Shown: in pieces, positions 53,378 to 63,389 of the stretch
How positions within the stretch are numbered: position 1 is the first letter of the stretch
Layout: each line of letters opens with the position of its first letter
Source of the DNA: JAADEM01 sp965371855
GTDB lineage: Bacteria > Bacteroidota > Bacteroidia > Bacteroidales > Marinilabiliaceae
DNA: 64,000 nucleotides
Assembly (NCBI GenBank): GCA_965371855.1
Contig: CBDUZZ010000014.1
Coordinates: 6,949-70,948, forward strand
Direction: 5' to 3'
The notes under the pieces: generated by a model
Database searches by the model: none
What the model was told of the DNA's origin: nothing
What the model saw: the letters and a program-made list of their open reading frames with translations, nothing else
Made by a program: the position numbers and the translations under genes

Positions 53378-54004
53378 ATGATTGATTTATCAACTATAGA
53401 AACAATAGTCTTTGACCTTGGCGGAGTTGTTGTGAATCTGGATATTAACCTTACTATTGAGGCTTTTAAAAAATTGGGTATTCACAATGCTGAAAATTGG
53501 ATTACCCCGGGATTACATGCGGATATTTTCCTGAAACTGGAAGTGGGAAAAATATCAGAGGATCAATTTTACAAGGGCATCAGAGAGTTGGTAGGGGTAG
53601 AGGTGACAGACAAGGAGATTAGGGAAGCCTGGTGTGCGATGTTGATTGATTTGCCTCTGGACAGAGTTAAGAGAATTGAGCAGTTAAAGAAAAATCATAA
53701 TGTATTCCTGTTAAGCAACACAAACTGTATTCATCGCATGTATTTTGATCGATTTGCCAAGGGCTATAACAGCATGACAGATCTGTTTCATGAAGTTTTT
53801 TACTCCTATTTAATGCACGACCACAAACCCAATTTGTCAATCTTTAATTCTGTCATTGAAAAAGAAAACCTGGTACCTGCTAAAACCCTTTTTATTGACG
53901 ATGCACCGGACAATATTGTTGCTGCACGAAATGCCGGGATGCAAGCAGTATTAATAACACCTGAAAAACAGATGGAAGACCTTTTTAGAAGTGATGATTT
54001 TTAA
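53378..54004 (+). CDS. HAD-superfamily phosphatase (YihX-like)
   Basis: A 208-residue HAD hydrolase with intact motifs: FDLGGVVVNLD (nucleophile Asp13), FLLSNTNCIH (motif II Ser/Thr), KPNLSIFNSV (Lys, motif III) and FIDDAPDNIVAARNAGMQ (motif IV). The cap is helical, as in the YihX/epoxide-hydrolase-N-terminal subgroup, which dephosphorylates small sugar phosphates. Complete; cytoplasmic; no obvious operon. Confidence 0.9.
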   Translation: MIDLSTIETIVFDLGGVVVNLDINLTIEAFKKLGIHNAENWITPGLHADIFLKLEVGKISEDQFYKGIRELVGVEVTDKEIREAWCAMLIDLPLDRVKRIEQLKKNHNVFLLSNTNCIHRMYFDRFAKGYNSMTDLFHEVFYSYLMHDHKPNLSIFNSVIEKENLVPAKTLFIDDAPDNIVAARNAGMQAVLITPEKQMEDLFRSDDF

Positions 54005-54031
54005 ACGACAATTAGCTTCAGCAGTGTAGAA

Positions 54032-54481
54032 CTATTTCTTAACAAGTAACCAAATAGTCTCGTTATTTGGCATGTTCTTTTCTTTTCTCAGAGCGTTAAA
54101 AGCCTCATCCCTGTCATGAAATGACTTATATGATACTTTGTAGAAATCGGTATTAGGCCCTGTTTTTCTAATAATAACCTCTGAGTTATATCCTTGTGCC
54201 CGTAACTCTTTTTGAAATTTCTCAGCATTCTTCATCGATTTAAAACTCCCTGAGATCAGGAAATACCGGTCATCAGGCTTAATAATTTCCGGCTCTGGCT
54301 CTGCAACTTTTTGTTCTGCAATTTTCGCTAATGAATCAGCCAGTTTAGCACTATCAACAAGTGGTTGGTGAACCACTGTTTTTTTAACAGGTTTTTTCTC
54401 AGGTTTTTTCTTGCCTGAATTACAAGCACCAATTGATAAAATTAAAAAGGCGGAGATAAAAAAAACATATAGCTTTTTCAT
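54032..54481 (-). CDS. SPOR-domain lipoprotein
   Basis: 149 residues; lipobox LSIGAC with Cys20, then a Lys/Pro-rich linker (KKPEKKPVKKTV) and a C-terminal SPOR domain about 72-149 (RYFLISGSFKSMKNAEKFQK, AQGYNSEVI, YKVSYKSFHDRDEAFNAL). SPOR domains bind denuded peptidoglycan glycan strands at division sites. The protein is probably anchored in the outer membrane and reaches into the wall. Confidence 0.9.
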   Translation of the reverse strand: MKKLYVFFISAFLILSIGACNSGKKKPEKKPVKKTVVHQPLVDSAKLADSLAKIAEQKVAEPEPEIIKPDDRYFLISGSFKSMKNAEKFQKELRAQGYNSEVIIRKTGPNTDFYKVSYKSFHDRDEAFNALRKEKNMPNNETIWLLVKK

Positions 54482-54673
54482 AAATCAGGTTTTTCTATCG
54501 GAGTTAACAAATAAACGTTACAGCTTGTGTAAAATTAGCGATTATGACATGACTCGCAAATTTTTAGCTGAAAAAGTTTCGGCATTTATTAAAAATGTTT
54601 TTTATAATTGATTTTAAGATACACGTAGCCTTTTACGGATTATTTATGCTATGGTTGCAGTTTTAAAGAGAAA

Positions 54674-55375
54674 TCATTTAACAAATTTATAGCCTACACC
54701 TTTTACTGTTTTAATATGATTAGAACCTATCTTTTCTCTTAGTTTCCTGATATGTACGTCAATAGTACGTTCCCCGACAACAATATCATTCCCCCAGACA
54801 TTATCATAAATATCTTCCCTTGTAAAAACCTTTTCGGGTTTGGAAACCAGATACAAAAGAAGTTCAAACTCCTTACGTGGTAACACTATCTCCTTATCGT
54901 CTTTTATAATTATGTATCTCTCTTTATCAATAGTAATATCACCCGCAGTAATCACGTTGTTCTCCTGGCTTGATTCAACCTTGTCTTCCGTCTTATATCT
55001 TTTCAGAAGTGCTTTGACTTTGGATACAAGTATTTTTGGCTTAATGGGTTTTGTTACAAAATCATCTGCCCCTGCTTCAAACCCTGCTATCTGAGTATAA
55101 TCTTCTCCTCTGGCGGATAAAAAAGTTATTATTGTGTTATTGAGATCAGGTATTTTCTTTAACTCTTCACAAGTCTCAATACCATCCATTTCCGGCATCA
55201 TCACATCAAGAATAATTAATTGTGGAAGTATTTTTTTTGCAATATTAAGAGCTTCTTCACCGTTTTGAGCTGTATGAACTTCAAAACCCTCTTTTTTTAA
55301 ATTATAGCTTAAAAATTCCAGAATATCAGGTTCATCATCAACAAGGAGTATCTTAAAATTTTTATAATCCGTCAT
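54674..55375 (-). CDS. PhoB-like response regulator
   Basis: A 233-residue OmpR/PhoB-family regulator. Receiver: VDDEPD (12-17), phospho-acceptor Asp57 in LDVMMPEMDG, and Lys near 108 in VTKPIKP. The winged-helix output domain is at about 135-233 (LPRKEFELLLYLVSKPEKVF, VGERTIDVHIRKLREKIG). It lies 39 bases downstream of the histidine kinase gene on the same strand; divergent from the PiT transporter. Phosphate control is the natural inference, not proven. Confidence 0.94.
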   Translation of the reverse strand: MTDYKNFKILLVDDEPDILEFLSYNLKKEGFEVHTAQNGEEALNIAKKILPQLIILDVMMPEMDGIETCEELKKIPDLNNTIITFLSARGEDYTQIAGFEAGADDFVTKPIKPKILVSKVKALLKRYKTEDKVESSQENNVITAGDITIDKERYIIIKDDKEIVLPRKEFELLLYLVSKPEKVFTREDIYDNVWGNDIVVGERTIDVHIRKLREKIGSNHIKTVKGVGYKFVK

Positions 55376-55414
55376 GTGTAATTTTCTATTTTTCTTTTTG
55401 TAAAGTTAGTACTA

Positions 55415-56467
55415 TTAAGCTTTTTCCAAAGTGAAAGTAAATGAAGTTCCTTTTCCCACTTCACTACTCACATTAATTGTTTGTTTATGAGCTTCAATAA
55501 TATGTTTGACAATAGACAAGCCCAAACCTGTACCTCCCTGATCTCTGCTTCTACTTTTATCAACTCTGTAGAAACGTTCAAAGATACGTGCCTGATGTGT
55601 TTTGCTTATTCCAATGCCGTTATCTTTAACTTCGACCAATACGCGATTTGCCATGTCATAAACACTCACTACCGTCTGCCCGTTTTTCTTTCCATAATTA
55701 ATTGAGTTAACAATTAAATTGCTCAACACCTGAAATATACGTTGTTTATCAGCTCTTACCACAACTGACCTGTCAAAATTATTTCCAAAACGTAGCACAA
55801 TCTTTTTTTCTTTCGACCTCATCTCCTGAAGGTCAAAAACATCTTCTACAAGCTGATATATGTTTATTTTATCATATTCCAGTTTCAGTTCTCCCGATTC
55901 AAGTTTTGAAATAGATTCCAGATCTTCAATTATTGATATCATACGGTCTATACTCTTTTCCGTACGATTCAGATACAACTCGTTTATATTTGGGTCGTCT
56001 ATTCCACCGTCAAGCAAGGTAAGTATATACCCTTGAATATTAAAAATGGGTGTTTTTAGTTCGTGCGATACATTTCCTATAAAATCTTTCCTATATTTCT
56101 CCATTTGCTTTAGTTGTTGTATCTCCAGTGTTTTATCTTTCATCCACGATTCAACCTTTCTGTTGGCATCTGTAAACAGATCTTCCCCCAAATCACTAAG
56201 CCCCTTTTGTTTGTTTATATTAAAACTGTTAAGGGTTTTATAAATGGGCTTTATTTTAGCATAAATGAATTTGTTAATGAAATATCTTACAAGGGAAAAA
56301 GCCAGACCGAAAAATACAGGGATGGAAATTGACAAAGAGAAATATAGATTAGGGCTGTAGTAGTTAACAAAGAAGAACACCAGAGTAAGAAATAGAAAAC
56401 CCAAAGTTGTTAATCCTGCTATTTTTTGTGGTTCCAACGATTTCATAAACAGGGATTCATTATCCAT
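55415..56467 (-). CDS. PhoR-like sensor histidine kinase
   Basis: 350 residues: two TM helices (about 17-35 and 42-62) with almost no extracellular loop, a coiled linker, H-box FIGNVSHELKTPIFN with His135, N-box NLIVNSINYGKKN, and G-boxes DNGIGI and GGTGLGLSIV. The short loop means sensing is unlikely to be through a periplasmic domain, as in PhoR proteins that sense via the Pst/PhoU machinery. First gene of the kinase-regulator operon. Confidence 0.93.
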   Translation of the reverse strand: MDNESLFMKSLEPQKIAGLTTLGFLFLTLVFFFVNYYSPNLYFSLSISIPVFFGLAFSLVRYFINKFIYAKIKPIYKTLNSFNINKQKGLSDLGEDLFTDANRKVESWMKDKTLEIQQLKQMEKYRKDFIGNVSHELKTPIFNIQGYILTLLDGGIDDPNINELYLNRTEKSIDRMISIIEDLESISKLESGELKLEYDKINIYQLVEDVFDLQEMRSKEKKIVLRFGNNFDRSVVVRADKQRIFQVLSNLIVNSINYGKKNGQTVVSVYDMANRVLVEVKDNGIGISKTHQARIFERFYRVDKSRSRDQGGTGLGLSIVKHIIEAHKQTINVSSEVGKGTSFTFTLEKA

Positions 56468-56481
56468 TTATTTTATATGCA

Positions 56482-56489
56482 CAAATTTA
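56482..56489 (-). promoter_or_regulatory. Candidate -7 element of the kinase-regulator operon
   Basis: TAAATTTG on the minus strand fits TAnnTTTG, 15 bases before the kinase start. No clear -33 element at normal spacing. Confidence 0.35.
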
Positions 56490-56584
56490 GATTTTTTTTA
56501 ATCTAAAAATTAAGCTACTGGCAAAAAAGAGATAATATAACATTAATTTAACATTGAAATTCTCTCATGTGTGTCATGGTAATA

Positions 56585-56592
56585 TATATTTG
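56585..56592 (+). promoter_or_regulatory. Candidate -7 element of the PiT gene
   Basis: TATATTTG fits TAnnTTTG, 22 bases before the ATG at 56615. The nearest upstream TTG is 28 bases away, longer than normal, so the -33 is uncertain. Confidence 0.4.
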
Positions 56593-56614
56593 TGGTGCTA
56601 TTTAATAAAAACCA

Positions 56615-58897
56615 ATGACGTTTATCTGGCTTGCAATATCTGTGTTGATATTATTTGGGATACTGAACCTGACAGTCGGGTTATCCAATGATGCCGTAAA
56701 TTTTTTAAATTCTGCTATTGGAACAGGAGTTGCAAAACGAAAGACCGTTTACTGGATTGCTGGTGCAGGAATAGTTTTCGGCACATTTATTTCAGCAGGC
56801 ATGATGGAAGTTGCCGGTAACGGCATTATTTATACTGATAAGTTCTATTTAACGGAGTTACTCTCTGTATTTATGGCAGCAATGCTGGTAAATATTGTTT
56901 TAATAGATGCCTTCAATACATTTAAATTTCCCACGTCAACAACTATTGCTGTCGTTTTTGAACTGATTGGGGGAGCACTTGCAATAGCATTGATTAAACA
57001 ACACAATACGGAACTTGGCTCTTTCCCCATTAGCGAAATAATAAACACAGATAAAGTGTTAATCATTTTATCTGGTATTATTTTTTCCATCGTACTGTCA
57101 TTCTTAATTGGGATGATTGTTCAATTTTTGGCACGGTTATTATTCTCGTTCAATTACAAAAACAGTTATAAAGTATTGTTCTCTGTTGTTGGTGGTTTGG
57201 CCATTACTGCCATATCCTTTATGATATTTAAAAAATCAGTTAACGGAATATTTGTCAGTGAGGATATCTGGCAGCAGTTGATAGAACAATATTTGCCACA
57301 AATACTGATAACGATTTTTGCAGGTACAACATTCATTTTTTTATTCCTCAGTCTGTCCTTCGATTTTGACATATCGCGGTTGGTTGTTCTATTTGGCACA
57401 TTTGCGCTTGCCTTGTCTTTTGCGGCGAACGATCTGGTTAACTTCATCGGTCTTCCTCTGGCAGGTCTTGAAGGCATAAAAGAGTTTTTTGAAGTTGGAG
57501 CATCCAATCCTGATACTTTTTCTCTTGATTTTCTTAATGACACTTTGTTGCAAAAAGGAACATTTAAAGACATCACGCAGCTACTGATATTCAGCATTTC
57601 AGCCGGAATAATGGTTATTACACTTTTTTGCTCAAAAAAAGCACGTGGCGTAACTGAAACAGAAGTGTATCTGGGCAGGCAACTACCCGGATATGAGCGT
57701 TTCGAGTCATCCTATTTGTCACGTATTATTGTAAAAACTGTTTTAAAAATCCATTCGGCTACAACTAAGCATTTACCACAAGGCGTTATGTCATTTGTGA
57801 CAAACCGGTACAAAAGAGATAATGATATTGCATCTGACAATCAGGTTAATGAAATAATTTATTTCGATACACTCAGGGCGATAGTAAACTTAACTATGGC
57901 CGGATTATTAATTTCTCTTGGCACATATCTGAAATTTCCACTCTCCACAACATTTGTAGTTTTCATGGTAGCCATGGGAACATCACTGGCCGATATGGCC
58001 TGGGGGCGGGAAAGTGCTGTTTACCGTGTTTCAGGTGTTATTCATATTCTTGGAGGGTGGATTCTAACTGCAGTTTTGGCTTTTCTCGGTAGCTTAGTAT
58101 TAACGTTTGTTGTATGGTATGGAAAAATGTGGGTAGTTATTCCGTTGGTGCTTATGCTTTTCTATATCTTGTATAAAACAACGGTATTTTATAGGAGAAG
58201 AGAAAATCAACAAAAAGATATAATCGATAACAATTCAAAACCTGAGGCTTCATTAATTGAGGGGATGCTTATCTCCGGCGATTACAGCATAAAGAGCCTT
58301 TTAATTGAAGTTTCAAAAGTTTACCTTCTTTCGGTTAAATCATTTTTCGATAATGATTTAAATAATTTACATAAAACGGTTTCTAATGCAAAAAGATTAA
58401 CTGACCAAACACGCCAGTCAAAGTCAAAACTTTTCGATGCATTGGTAAATTCTCCGGACGAGGATATAACTACAAGTAATCTTTTAATACCGGTATTGGA
58501 TTATTTTACTGAGATGGTAAAGAATATCAGTGACATATCCGAATTGTTGTATAAACATCTGAAAAATCAGCATAAAGAATTTACAACATCACAGAGAAAT
58601 GAAATTAATATACTTTTTGATGAAACATCATCTTTTTTTAACCATCTAATACACATAATTAAGGAACAACGGTTTGACACAATTCCTGAGTTGAAAAACA
58701 AACAAAAACTTATACTGTTACAAATAGAAGACCTAAGGATAGCCCAACTGAAAAGAATAAAGAAGGGAGAAGGAACAGCAAAAGCGAATCTGCTGTTCAT
58801 TGAATTATTAGCAGAATCAAAGAACTGTCTTTTATATTCTATGAATTTTGCAAAAACATACTACCGCTGTGCAAAATATTATAAAGGGAAGAATTAA
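56615..58897 (+). CDS. PiT-type inorganic phosphate transporter fused to PhoU-like domain
   Basis: A 760-residue protein. Residues 1-530 are a PiT family transporter with the two inverted-repeat signatures: GLSNDAVNFLNSAIGTGV (about 22-39) and ALSFAANDLVNFIGLPLAG (about 265-283), and FKFPTSTTIAVVFELIGG / LKFPLSTTFVVFMVAMGT. Residues about 555-760 are helical and PhoU-like (SVKSFFDNDLNNLHKTVSNA, HLKNQHKEFTTSQRNEINIL), facing the cytoplasm. It would take up phosphate with H+ or Na+ and may report flux to the divergent PhoR/PhoB-like pair, since PhoU proteins act in that signalling. Confidence 0.93.
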   Translation: MTFIWLAISVLILFGILNLTVGLSNDAVNFLNSAIGTGVAKRKTVYWIAGAGIVFGTFISAGMMEVAGNGIIYTDKFYLTELLSVFMAAMLVNIVLIDAFNTFKFPTSTTIAVVFELIGGALAIALIKQHNTELGSFPISEIINTDKVLIILSGIIFSIVLSFLIGMIVQFLARLLFSFNYKNSYKVLFSVVGGLAITAISFMIFKKSVNGIFVSEDIWQQLIEQYLPQILITIFAGTTFIFLFLSLSFDFDISRLVVLFGTFALALSFAANDLVNFIGLPLAGLEGIKEFFEVGASNPDTFSLDFLNDTLLQKGTFKDITQLLIFSISAGIMVITLFCSKKARGVTETEVYLGRQLPGYERFESSYLSRIIVKTVLKIHSATTKHLPQGVMSFVTNRYKRDNDIASDNQVNEIIYFDTLRAIVNLTMAGLLISLGTYLKFPLSTTFVVFMVAMGTSLADMAWGRESAVYRVSGVIHILGGWILTAVLAFLGSLVLTFVVWYGKMWVVIPLVLMLFYILYKTTVFYRRRENQQKDIIDNNSKPEASLIEGMLISGDYSIKSLLIEVSKVYLLSVKSFFDNDLNNLHKTVSNAKRLTDQTRQSKSKLFDALVNSPDEDITTSNLLIPVLDYFTEMVKNISDISELLYKHLKNQHKEFTTSQRNEINILFDETSSFFNHLIHIIKEQRFDTIPELKNKQKLILLQIEDLRIAQLKRIKKGEGTAKANLLFIELLAESKNCLLYSMNFAKTYYRCAKYYKGKN

Positions 58898-58998
58898 TAA
58901 CTCCTATGTAGATGTGATAATATAATTATTCTATTTACCTTTATGTTCAATAATTACAAGTTGAAGAAGCTTAAGCTGTTTTATAATAAAATGATACC

Positions 58999-60993
58999 AT
59001 GATGATAACTAAGTTTTATTTACGTAGCGTATTAACTCCGGTACTGTATCTGCTATCCACACTATTTTCTTTTTCTACTCAATTGAGTCCACGGATTACT
59101 GATTATAAAATTAAAGCAGTTCTAAATTCGGATACAAAAATCATTGATGGAAATATGCTCCTGACATGGAGAAATCCTTCAAATGATATGGTTTCCACAC
59201 TTCAATTCCATTTATACTTAAATGCTTTTAAGATTACCGAATCTACTTTCATTAAAGAGTCGGGAGGTCAGCTAAGAGGGAATAAAGTTGATGACAGCGA
59301 CTCAATAAGTTGGGGCAGGATAGATATACTAAGAATGGAGAATGAACAAGGCAATGATTTGGCTCCGAAAATTTCATTCATTCATCCTGACGATGACAAT
59401 GTGAACGACCGTACAGTGATTTCTGTTCCTCTCGACAAGCCTGTTATGCCGGGTGAAACAATAAAACTGAATATTGAATTCAGATCTAAACTGCCTAAAA
59501 TATTTGCTCGTACAGGATTTAGTGATGACTATTTTCTTGTGGCACAATGGTTCCCTAAGCTTGGTGTTTATGAACCTGCAGGGATGCGCTATGCTGAAAA
59601 GGGTCAATGGAATTGTCACCAGTTTCATGGCCATTCGGAGTTTTACGCTAATTTCAGCAACTACGAGGTTGACATTACTGTTCCTGAACAATTTATTGTT
59701 GGTGCAGTAGGTTCGCTTGCAAATAAAACGAATAACCCCGATGGGACGGTTACACATAAATACATTGCTAATGATGTGGTTGACTTTGCCTGGACTGCCT
59801 CTCCACTTTTCAATGTAGTTGAAGATAATTGGAATGATGTTAAAATAATGGTTTATCTTCAACCTGAACACACTTACCTGGCCAACAGGCACGTCATATC
59901 AGTAAAAGCAGCTCTGAGCTATTTTGATGAACATTTGGGTAAATATCCATATTCAACTATTACGATTGTTGACCCTCCGATAAAAGGTTCCGGGTCGGGT
60001 GGTATGGAGTACCCTACATTCATTACTGCCGGTAGTTTATGGGGACTGCCTGAAGAAGTTCGAATGATAGAGATGGTAACCATACATGAATTTGGACACA
60101 ACTATTTTATGGGTATCCTTGCATCAAACGAATTTGAGGAAGCATGGCTGGATGAAGGGTTAAACACCTATTACGAAGGTCGCATTATGGATTTTACATA
60201 CGGAGAGAAAACATCTTTTATCGGGTTCGAGAAGTTCCATTTTGGCGACAGAGAGATGCAACGCTTTGGATATACCGGAATGAAAAACCCTAAGATAGCC
60301 GAAGTTTACCGGTATGCATGGGAGTATCCACATGGTGGTTACGGCAGCCTTTCGTACAATAAAACTGCGACATGGCTTATGACTCTTGAAGGATTGGTTG
60401 GTATAGAAATCATGGATGAAATATTGCAAACCTATTATGAAAGATGGAAGTTTAAACATCCTTGTGCTAATGATTTTATAGCTATTGCAAATGAAATAGT
60501 GAACAAAAGACTTGGTGATAAGTATGGCGAAAATATGAATTGGTTTTTCGACCAGGTTCTTTACGGTTCTGATGTTTGTGATTATAAACTAGCTCAGATC
60601 AGCAATAGAAGGATGAAATCTCCCAAAGGAATACTCGACGATATTATTATTGAAACTGACACTACTTCTGAAAAAGACATTTATGAGTCAAAAATTGTAA
60701 TTCACCGTCTGGGTGAAGTGATAATGCCAGTTGAGGTTTTGATTCACTTTGATAACGGCGATGAAGTGCTTGAGACGTGGAACGGAAAGTCAAGAACAAA
60801 AGAGTTCAGTTTTGAACGACCGGAACGAATAGAATGGGCTCAAATAGATCCTGAAGAAAAAATCAAAATTGATATAAATATGATGAACAATGGAAAAACC
60901 GTTAAACCGGAAACAAAAGTTGCATGGAAATATATGGTCAATTTTCTGTTCTACCTTCAAAACATTTTACAAACATTAGTTTTCTTTGCCTGA
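58999..60993 (+). CDS. Secreted M1-family metallopeptidase
   Basis: A 664-residue M1 (aminopeptidase N-like) protein. Signal peptide about 1-28. Zinc motif HEFGH at 363-367 with the third ligand Glu about 386 in EAWLDEGLNTYYE; the exopeptidase loop reads GSGGMEYPTF, a variant of GAMEN. A final hydrophobic stretch (VNFLFYLQNILQTLVFF) could be a C-terminal anchor. The domain order (beta N-domain, catalytic, short C-terminal) fits the bacterial cold-active-like M1 group. Complete; upstream of a membrane protein gene by 17 bases. Confidence 0.93.
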   Translation: MMITKFYLRSVLTPVLYLLSTLFSFSTQLSPRITDYKIKAVLNSDTKIIDGNMLLTWRNPSNDMVSTLQFHLYLNAFKITESTFIKESGGQLRGNKVDDSDSISWGRIDILRMENEQGNDLAPKISFIHPDDDNVNDRTVISVPLDKPVMPGETIKLNIEFRSKLPKIFARTGFSDDYFLVAQWFPKLGVYEPAGMRYAEKGQWNCHQFHGHSEFYANFSNYEVDITVPEQFIVGAVGSLANKTNNPDGTVTHKYIANDVVDFAWTASPLFNVVEDNWNDVKIMVYLQPEHTYLANRHVISVKAALSYFDEHLGKYPYSTITIVDPPIKGSGSGGMEYPTFITAGSLWGLPEEVRMIEMVTIHEFGHNYFMGILASNEFEEAWLDEGLNTYYEGRIMDFTYGEKTSFIGFEKFHFGDREMQRFGYTGMKNPKIAEVYRYAWEYPHGGYGSLSYNKTATWLMTLEGLVGIEIMDEILQTYYERWKFKHPCANDFIAIANEIVNKRLGDKYGENMNWFFDQVLYGSDVCDYKLAQISNRRMKSPKGILDDIIIETDTTSEKDIYESKIVIHRLGEVIMPVEVLIHFDNGDEVLETWNGKSRTKEFSFERPERIEWAQIDPEEKIKIDINMMNNGKTVKPETKVAWKYMVNFLFYLQNILQTLVFFA

Positions 60994-61010
60994 CTTTAAA
61001 CAATTGAAAA

Positions 61011-61886
61011 ATGAAGATAATTAAAGCATATAAAAGCGGTTTCATAGTAACAATTAATAATATACGATTAATAACTATTGGGTATCTGTTTCTGCTTATC
61101 CCGGGACTACTGATTGCTCTTTCTTACAAAGCATCATTTAAGTCGGCTATCGGTAGTTTTATCTCGCCGGGTAATTTGTTAAAAGGTTTTGACTTTACAG
61201 CATATTCGGAGTTAATGGAATTTGAAGGGGAAAAGATAAGTGCTGCAACCTCGCAAGCTGTTTGGTTAGTTGCCTTTTATATTTTTGTTAGTTTGTTCAT
61301 ATCCGGTGGAATTATTTTTTCACTTAACAATAAAAGCTCAAAAGGAAGTTTAATAACCCTCGTTACAGGAGGAAGTAGATTTTTCTGGAGGTTTTTGAAG
61401 TTGAATTTTTACTTAATGGTTGTTCATTTGATTATTGCATCAATCATCTATACTCCTTTTACTATACTTGTAATGAACTCATTTGAGCATGCGGCAACTG
61501 AAAAATCTGCACTTTTTTTGTTTCTTCCTTTTGGTATTTTCCATCTCATAGTAATGCTATATCTGTTCACAATTAATAACTACACCAAGTTCATATTGGT
61601 ACATAAAGACTCGCGGAAAGTGTTGCACTCAATATGGTCAGCAACAAGATTTGTTACCGGTAAATTCTTTGGAGCCTACAGCCTTGTACTACTTTTATTA
61701 ATAGTTCCTGTTGTATTTCTTATTTTATACATGAAACTTTCAGGGGCTTTGGAAATGACCTCAGGCATCCTTATACTTATTGTTTTTATCATACAACAAA
61801 TATATATCTGGTTACGTGTAGCTAATAAAGTATGGTTCCTTGCCGGACAGTTTGAGTATTACCTGATGAACAACCAGGATACTTAA
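61011..61886 (+). CDS. Polytopic membrane protein of unknown function
   Basis: 291 residues with about six TM segments (roughly 20-40, 84-104, 135-160, 178-198, 225-247, 252-272). The stretch LVTGGSRFFWRFLKLNFYLM and WSATRFVTGKFFGAYSLVLL resemble the DUF-type glycerophosphoryl/Yip-like membrane proteins with paired gene-duplicated halves, but I cannot assign a family. It follows the M1 peptidase by 17 bases and is probably co-transcribed. No catalytic residues stand out. Confidence 0.8.
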   Translation: MKIIKAYKSGFIVTINNIRLITIGYLFLLIPGLLIALSYKASFKSAIGSFISPGNLLKGFDFTAYSELMEFEGEKISAATSQAVWLVAFYIFVSLFISGGIIFSLNNKSSKGSLITLVTGGSRFFWRFLKLNFYLMVVHLIIASIIYTPFTILVMNSFEHAATEKSALFLFLPFGIFHLIVMLYLFTINNYTKFILVHKDSRKVLHSIWSATRFVTGKFFGAYSLVLLLLIVPVVFLILYMKLSGALEMTSGILILIVFIIQQIYIWLRVANKVWFLAGQFEYYLMNNQDT

Positions 61887-62031
61887 TTGTTATCAACTGA
61901 CAGATATTGGGAATATAGATACCCATTTTGATTAGAGGTATCCTGAGGTTCAATGATTAAAATGGCCACGTATGCACAAATAAAAAGCCATTCTGTGTCT
62001 TTGCGTTAGTCATTTAGAAAATTATAAACAG

Positions 62032-63252
62032 ATGAGAAATATAAATATCGCAAGAGATGATTTTCCTATTCTTAAAAGGGAGGTAAACGGAAAACCATTG
62101 GTGTATCTTGATAGTGCTGCAACAATGCAGAAGCCTCAGCAGGTAATTGATGCTATTGTTGATGTTTATACGAATTACAACAGTAATATTCATCGTGGAA
62201 CACATTATTTAAGTAATGTGTGTACAGCTGCTTACGAACATACCAGAGAGAAAATACAGAAGTTTATCAGTGCAACTCATTCACACGAGATTGTCTTTAC
62301 TCATGGAACCACTGAGTCGATAAACTTGGTTGCCAGTACTTTTGGTGATGCTTTTTTATCCGAAGGCGATGAGGTAATAATTACTGAGTTGGAGCATCAT
62401 TCAAATATTGTTCCGTGGCAGCTTCTACAGGAAAGGAAAGGGATAAAATTACGTGTTGTGCCTATTGATGATAAAGGTGTGTTAATGCTGGAAAAGTATT
62501 ATTCAATGTTGAATGAGCGTACAAAACTGGTTGCTGTTGCTCATGTTTCAAATGCTTTGGGTACGATTAATCCGGTGAAAGAAATCATTCAGGAAGCGCA
62601 TCGTAAAGGCGTGCCTGTGCTTATTGACGGGGCTCAGGCTGTACACCATTTCCCTGTAGATGTAGTTGCTCTTGATTGTGATTTTTATGCTTTCTCAGCA
62701 CATAAACTTTATGGCCCTACCGGGGTTGGTGTACTATACGGTAAGGAAAAATGGTTGAACAAAATGCCGCCGTGGCAGGGTGGAGGAGAGATGATAAAGA
62801 GTGTTTCGTTTGAAAAGACTATTTTTAATGAACTGCCGTTTAAATTCGAGGCCGGTACACCTAATTATACCGGTACAATTGGGCTTGGTGCTGCCATTGA
62901 TTATTTGAGATCGTATGAGTGGGCTGATATTATAAACTATGAAAAAGAGATATTGGATTATGCGACTAAAGAACTTAGTAGTATAGACGGTTTAAAAATA
63001 TATGGTACTGCTAAAGAAAAATCAAGTGTAATCTCTTTTTTGGTTGATGATATCCATCCTTATGATATGGGATTAATGTTAGATAAAATGGGTATTGCAG
63101 TCAGAACAGGGCATCATTGTGCCCAGCCTTTGATGACAAGATTTGATATACCCGGAACGGTAAGGGCATCTTTTGCCATTTATAATACAAAAGAAGATAT
63201 TGACAAATTAGTTGAGGGTATTGTGAAAATAAAACAGATATTTGGGGGTTGA
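62032..63252 (+). CDS. sufS: Cysteine desulfurase SufS
   Basis: A 406-residue type II cysteine desulfurase that takes sulfur from cysteine for Fe-S cluster assembly. PLP Lys225 lies in AFSAHKLYGPTG; the persulfide Cys363 is in RTGHHCAQP, the SufS (group II) signature; the N-terminal YLDSAATMQKP and HRGTHYLS are typical. It is 137 bases upstream of sufE, its usual sulfur acceptor. The spacer contains a palindromic repeat. Confidence 0.97.
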   Translation: MRNINIARDDFPILKREVNGKPLVYLDSAATMQKPQQVIDAIVDVYTNYNSNIHRGTHYLSNVCTAAYEHTREKIQKFISATHSHEIVFTHGTTESINLVASTFGDAFLSEGDEVIITELEHHSNIVPWQLLQERKGIKLRVVPIDDKGVLMLEKYYSMLNERTKLVAVAHVSNALGTINPVKEIIQEAHRKGVPVLIDGAQAVHHFPVDVVALDCDFYAFSAHKLYGPTGVGVLYGKEKWLNKMPPWQGGGEMIKSVSFEKTIFNELPFKFEAGTPNYTGTIGLGAAIDYLRSYEWADIINYEKEILDYATKELSSIDGLKIYGTAKEKSSVISFLVDDIHPYDMGLMLDKMGIAVRTGHHCAQPLMTRFDIPGTVRASFAIYNTKEDIDKLVEGIVKIKQIFGG

Positions 63253-63273
63253 GGAAAAGGAAGCCTCTTCTAG

Positions 63274-63383
63274 CTCCCCCCAAAGGGGAGAATGATGATG
63301 CAGGAAGTGCTAATGAAAGTATTAATTATCAAACAAATATTAATTATTATTAATCCCTCCCCTTTGGGGAGGTTAGGAGGGGC
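63274..63383. repeat. Paired palindromic repeat between sufS and sufE
   Basis: Two hairpins, CTCCCC/GGGGAG (63274-63290) and CCTCCCC-TTT-GGGGAGG (63356-63372), bracket AT-rich DNA. The CTCCCCxxxGGGGAG pair is a dispersed Bacteroidota-type element, here inserted inside the suf pair without separating their functions. Confidence 0.6.
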
Positions 63384-63389
63384 AAAACC

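Noticed and set aside
56562..56577. CTCTCAT and GTGTCAT upstream of the PiT gene, resembling Pho-box half-sites
   Set aside because: The half-sites start 9 bases apart rather than 11, match only partly, and Bacteroidota Pho sites are not well defined.
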